Shown in pieces: positions 51,063-51,984 of a DNA stretch of 51,984 bases. The position numbers and the translations under genes were made by a program. Every line of letters starts with the position of its first letter. The first letter of the stretch is position 1. Location: positions 1-51,984 of the forward strand of contig SVCX01000007.1 of the NCBI GenBank assembly GCA_015058145.1, given 5' to 3'. The notes beneath the pieces are model-generated. The model did not search any database. It was not told the DNA's origin and saw only the letters and a program-made list of their open reading frames with translations. This DNA is from Clostridiales bacterium (GTDB taxonomy: Bacteria; Bacillota; Clostridia; Peptostreptococcales; Anaerovoracaceae).

Positions 51063-51984
51063 ATGGACATCCACCTTAAGTCATATGCGAAAATCAATCT
51101 GTCTCTGGATGTGAAAGGCGTAAACGCCGAAGGCATGCATCTGGTCGAAATGGTGATGCAGCAGATTTTGCTGTGCGATGAGATCGCCATGGACTGGACG
51201 CCGGATACGGAAACGGATGCGAACGGATTGGAAATCCATCTCAAGACAAACCGGAGGTTCTTGCCGACAGATGAACGGAATCTGGCTTATAAGGCGGCTT
51301 TGCTGATGAACGAACTTCACGGCAGAGACGTCAGCGGAAAATTGAATATCAACATTCGCAAGAGGATACCCGTTGCGGCAGGATTGGCAGGTGGAAGCGG
51401 CAACGGCGCAGCAGTGCTGCACGGGCTGAATATTCTCTGGGGGATGAATCTGAGTCTTAAGGAAATATGTGAAACAGGAGCAACGCTCGGTTCGGATGTT
51501 CCGTTCTGCGTTATGGGCCAGGCAGCGGAAAACAGCGAGCTGCGAGGAAGGTTTGCCGGCGACCCTTTGGCGAGTCACTGCGCGCTGGCCACGGGAACAG
51601 GTACAGATCTGGAACCGCTCAAGGGGCTCAAAAGTCACCTCGTTCTCTCCAAACCAGCAGTCAGCGTCTCGACGGCAAAAGTGTATCAGGGGATCGATAA
51701 CATTGAGATTACAGAGCACCCGAACAATGCGGAATTGATTGAAGGTTTAAAAACAAGAGACCTGTCGCGAATCGAAAAAAACATGGTCAATGTACTTGAA
51801 AATTATACAATGAGGGAGTATTCTGTAGTTGTGTATACAAAGAACAAGATGCAGAAACTGTGTCCCGGACGTGCGGTCCTGATGAGCGGGAGCGGACCAT
51901 CGGTATACGGACTCACCGATAGCATCAAACAGTCAAGAAAGATCTGCGCTGAAATGGCTGAAATCAATCGGGAAAGCTTTTGGA
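51063..51984 (+). CDS. ispE: 4-diphosphocytidyl-2-C-methyl-D-erythritol kinase, partial at window end
   Basis: IspE phosphorylates CDP-methylerythritol in the MEP isoprenoid pathway. The frame runs 307 codons to the window edge without a stop, close to the usual length of the family, so only the very end may be missing. GHMP kinase motifs are present: YAKINLSLDVKG at the start, PVAAGLAGGSGNGAAVLHGL near residue 102, LGSDVPFCVMG near 145 and LMSGSGPSVYGL near 282. GGAGGAAGACA precedes the ATG at 51063. Confidence 0.95.
   Translation, partial: MDIHLKSYAKINLSLDVKGVNAEGMHLVEMVMQQILLCDEIAMDWTPDTETDANGLEIHLKTNRRFLPTDERNLAYKAALLMNELHGRDVSGKLNINIRKRIPVAAGLAGGSGNGAAVLHGLNILWGMNLSLKEICETGATLGSDVPFCVMGQAAENSELRGRFAGDPLASHCALATGTGTDLEPLKGLKSHLVLSKPAVSVSTAKVYQGIDNIEITEHPNNAELIEGLKTRDLSRIEKNMVNVLENYTMREYSVVVYTKNKMQKLCPGRAVLMSGSGPSVYGLTDSIKQSRKICAEMAEINRESFW

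Overview
The window is a replication-origin segment from a low-to-mid GC Firmicute, most likely an anaerobic, amino-acid-fermenting member of the Clostridia. Evidence is the gene order rpmH-rnpA-yidD-yidC-jag-mnmE-mnmG-rsmG-parA-parB to the left of dnaA and dnaA-dnaN-recF-gyrB-gyrA to its right, consensus sigma-A promoters, AGGAGG-type ribosome binding sites, and a clostridial-type histidine fermentation set. Placement near Anaerovoracaceae (Family XIII) is a guess; the sequence holds no rRNA to test it. Almost every gene points away from oriC. No tRNA, rRNA, CRISPR array, prophage or insertion sequence was seen.

Left arm (1-22939, all minus strand). Reading away from oriC there is the ribosomal/tRNA-modification block (rpmH to rsmG), then parA-parB flanked by two parS sites, then a CofE-like ligase gene. 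Next comes a histidine degradation operon (hutH, hutU, hutI, fchA, ftcD and a GntR/FCD regulator), which takes histidine through urocanate, imidazolonepropionate and formiminoglutamate to glutamate and methenyl-tetrahydrofolate. Immediately after it is a histidine biosynthesis operon (hisD, hisZ, hisG, hisC, hisB, hisH, hisA, hisF; the first four codons of hisF are at the window edge) with its own near-consensus promoter. Making and breaking of histidine therefore sit back to back, separated by one terminator.

Origin (22940-24866). DnaA boxes lie upstream of dnaA, one inside the likely dnaA promoter, and a basal unwinding element lies between dnaA and dnaN: a DnaA box, a short GC-rich step, six CTA/TTA trinucleotides (the DnaA-trio on the other strand) and a pure A+T run. 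The dnaA-dnaN-recF stretch is visibly richer in A+T than its flanks.

Right arm (23307-51984, mostly plus strand). After dnaA-dnaN-recF-gyrB-gyrA-trpS comes a three-gene minus-strand islet (shikimate-kinase-like protein lacking its Walker A lysine, DUF2148 iron-sulfur-type protein, plsC acyltransferase). Facing it from an overlapping promoter is a sugar-nucleotidyltransferase gene followed by two envelope genes. Then rpsF-ssb-rpsR, a c-di-AMP phosphodiesterase (gdpP) without its usual membrane anchor, rplI, dnaB helicase, and a DnaD-type protein fused to the N-terminal zinc domain of a DnaC/DnaI-type loader but with no AAA+ motor. Next is a bitopic M23 peptidase with a very long cytoplasmic coiled coil, a DivIC/FtsB-like protein, rsmA, an LtaS-type enzyme, a GNAT acetyltransferase, tadA, an Ig-like membrane protein and the start of ispE.

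The best candidates for something undescribed are the DnaD-loader fusion with its missing motor, the cytoplasmic-coiled-coil/LysM/G5/M23 protein coupled to a DivIC homologue, the pseudo-shikimate kinase behind face-to-face overlapping promoters, and the parS site nested in the loop of a terminator.
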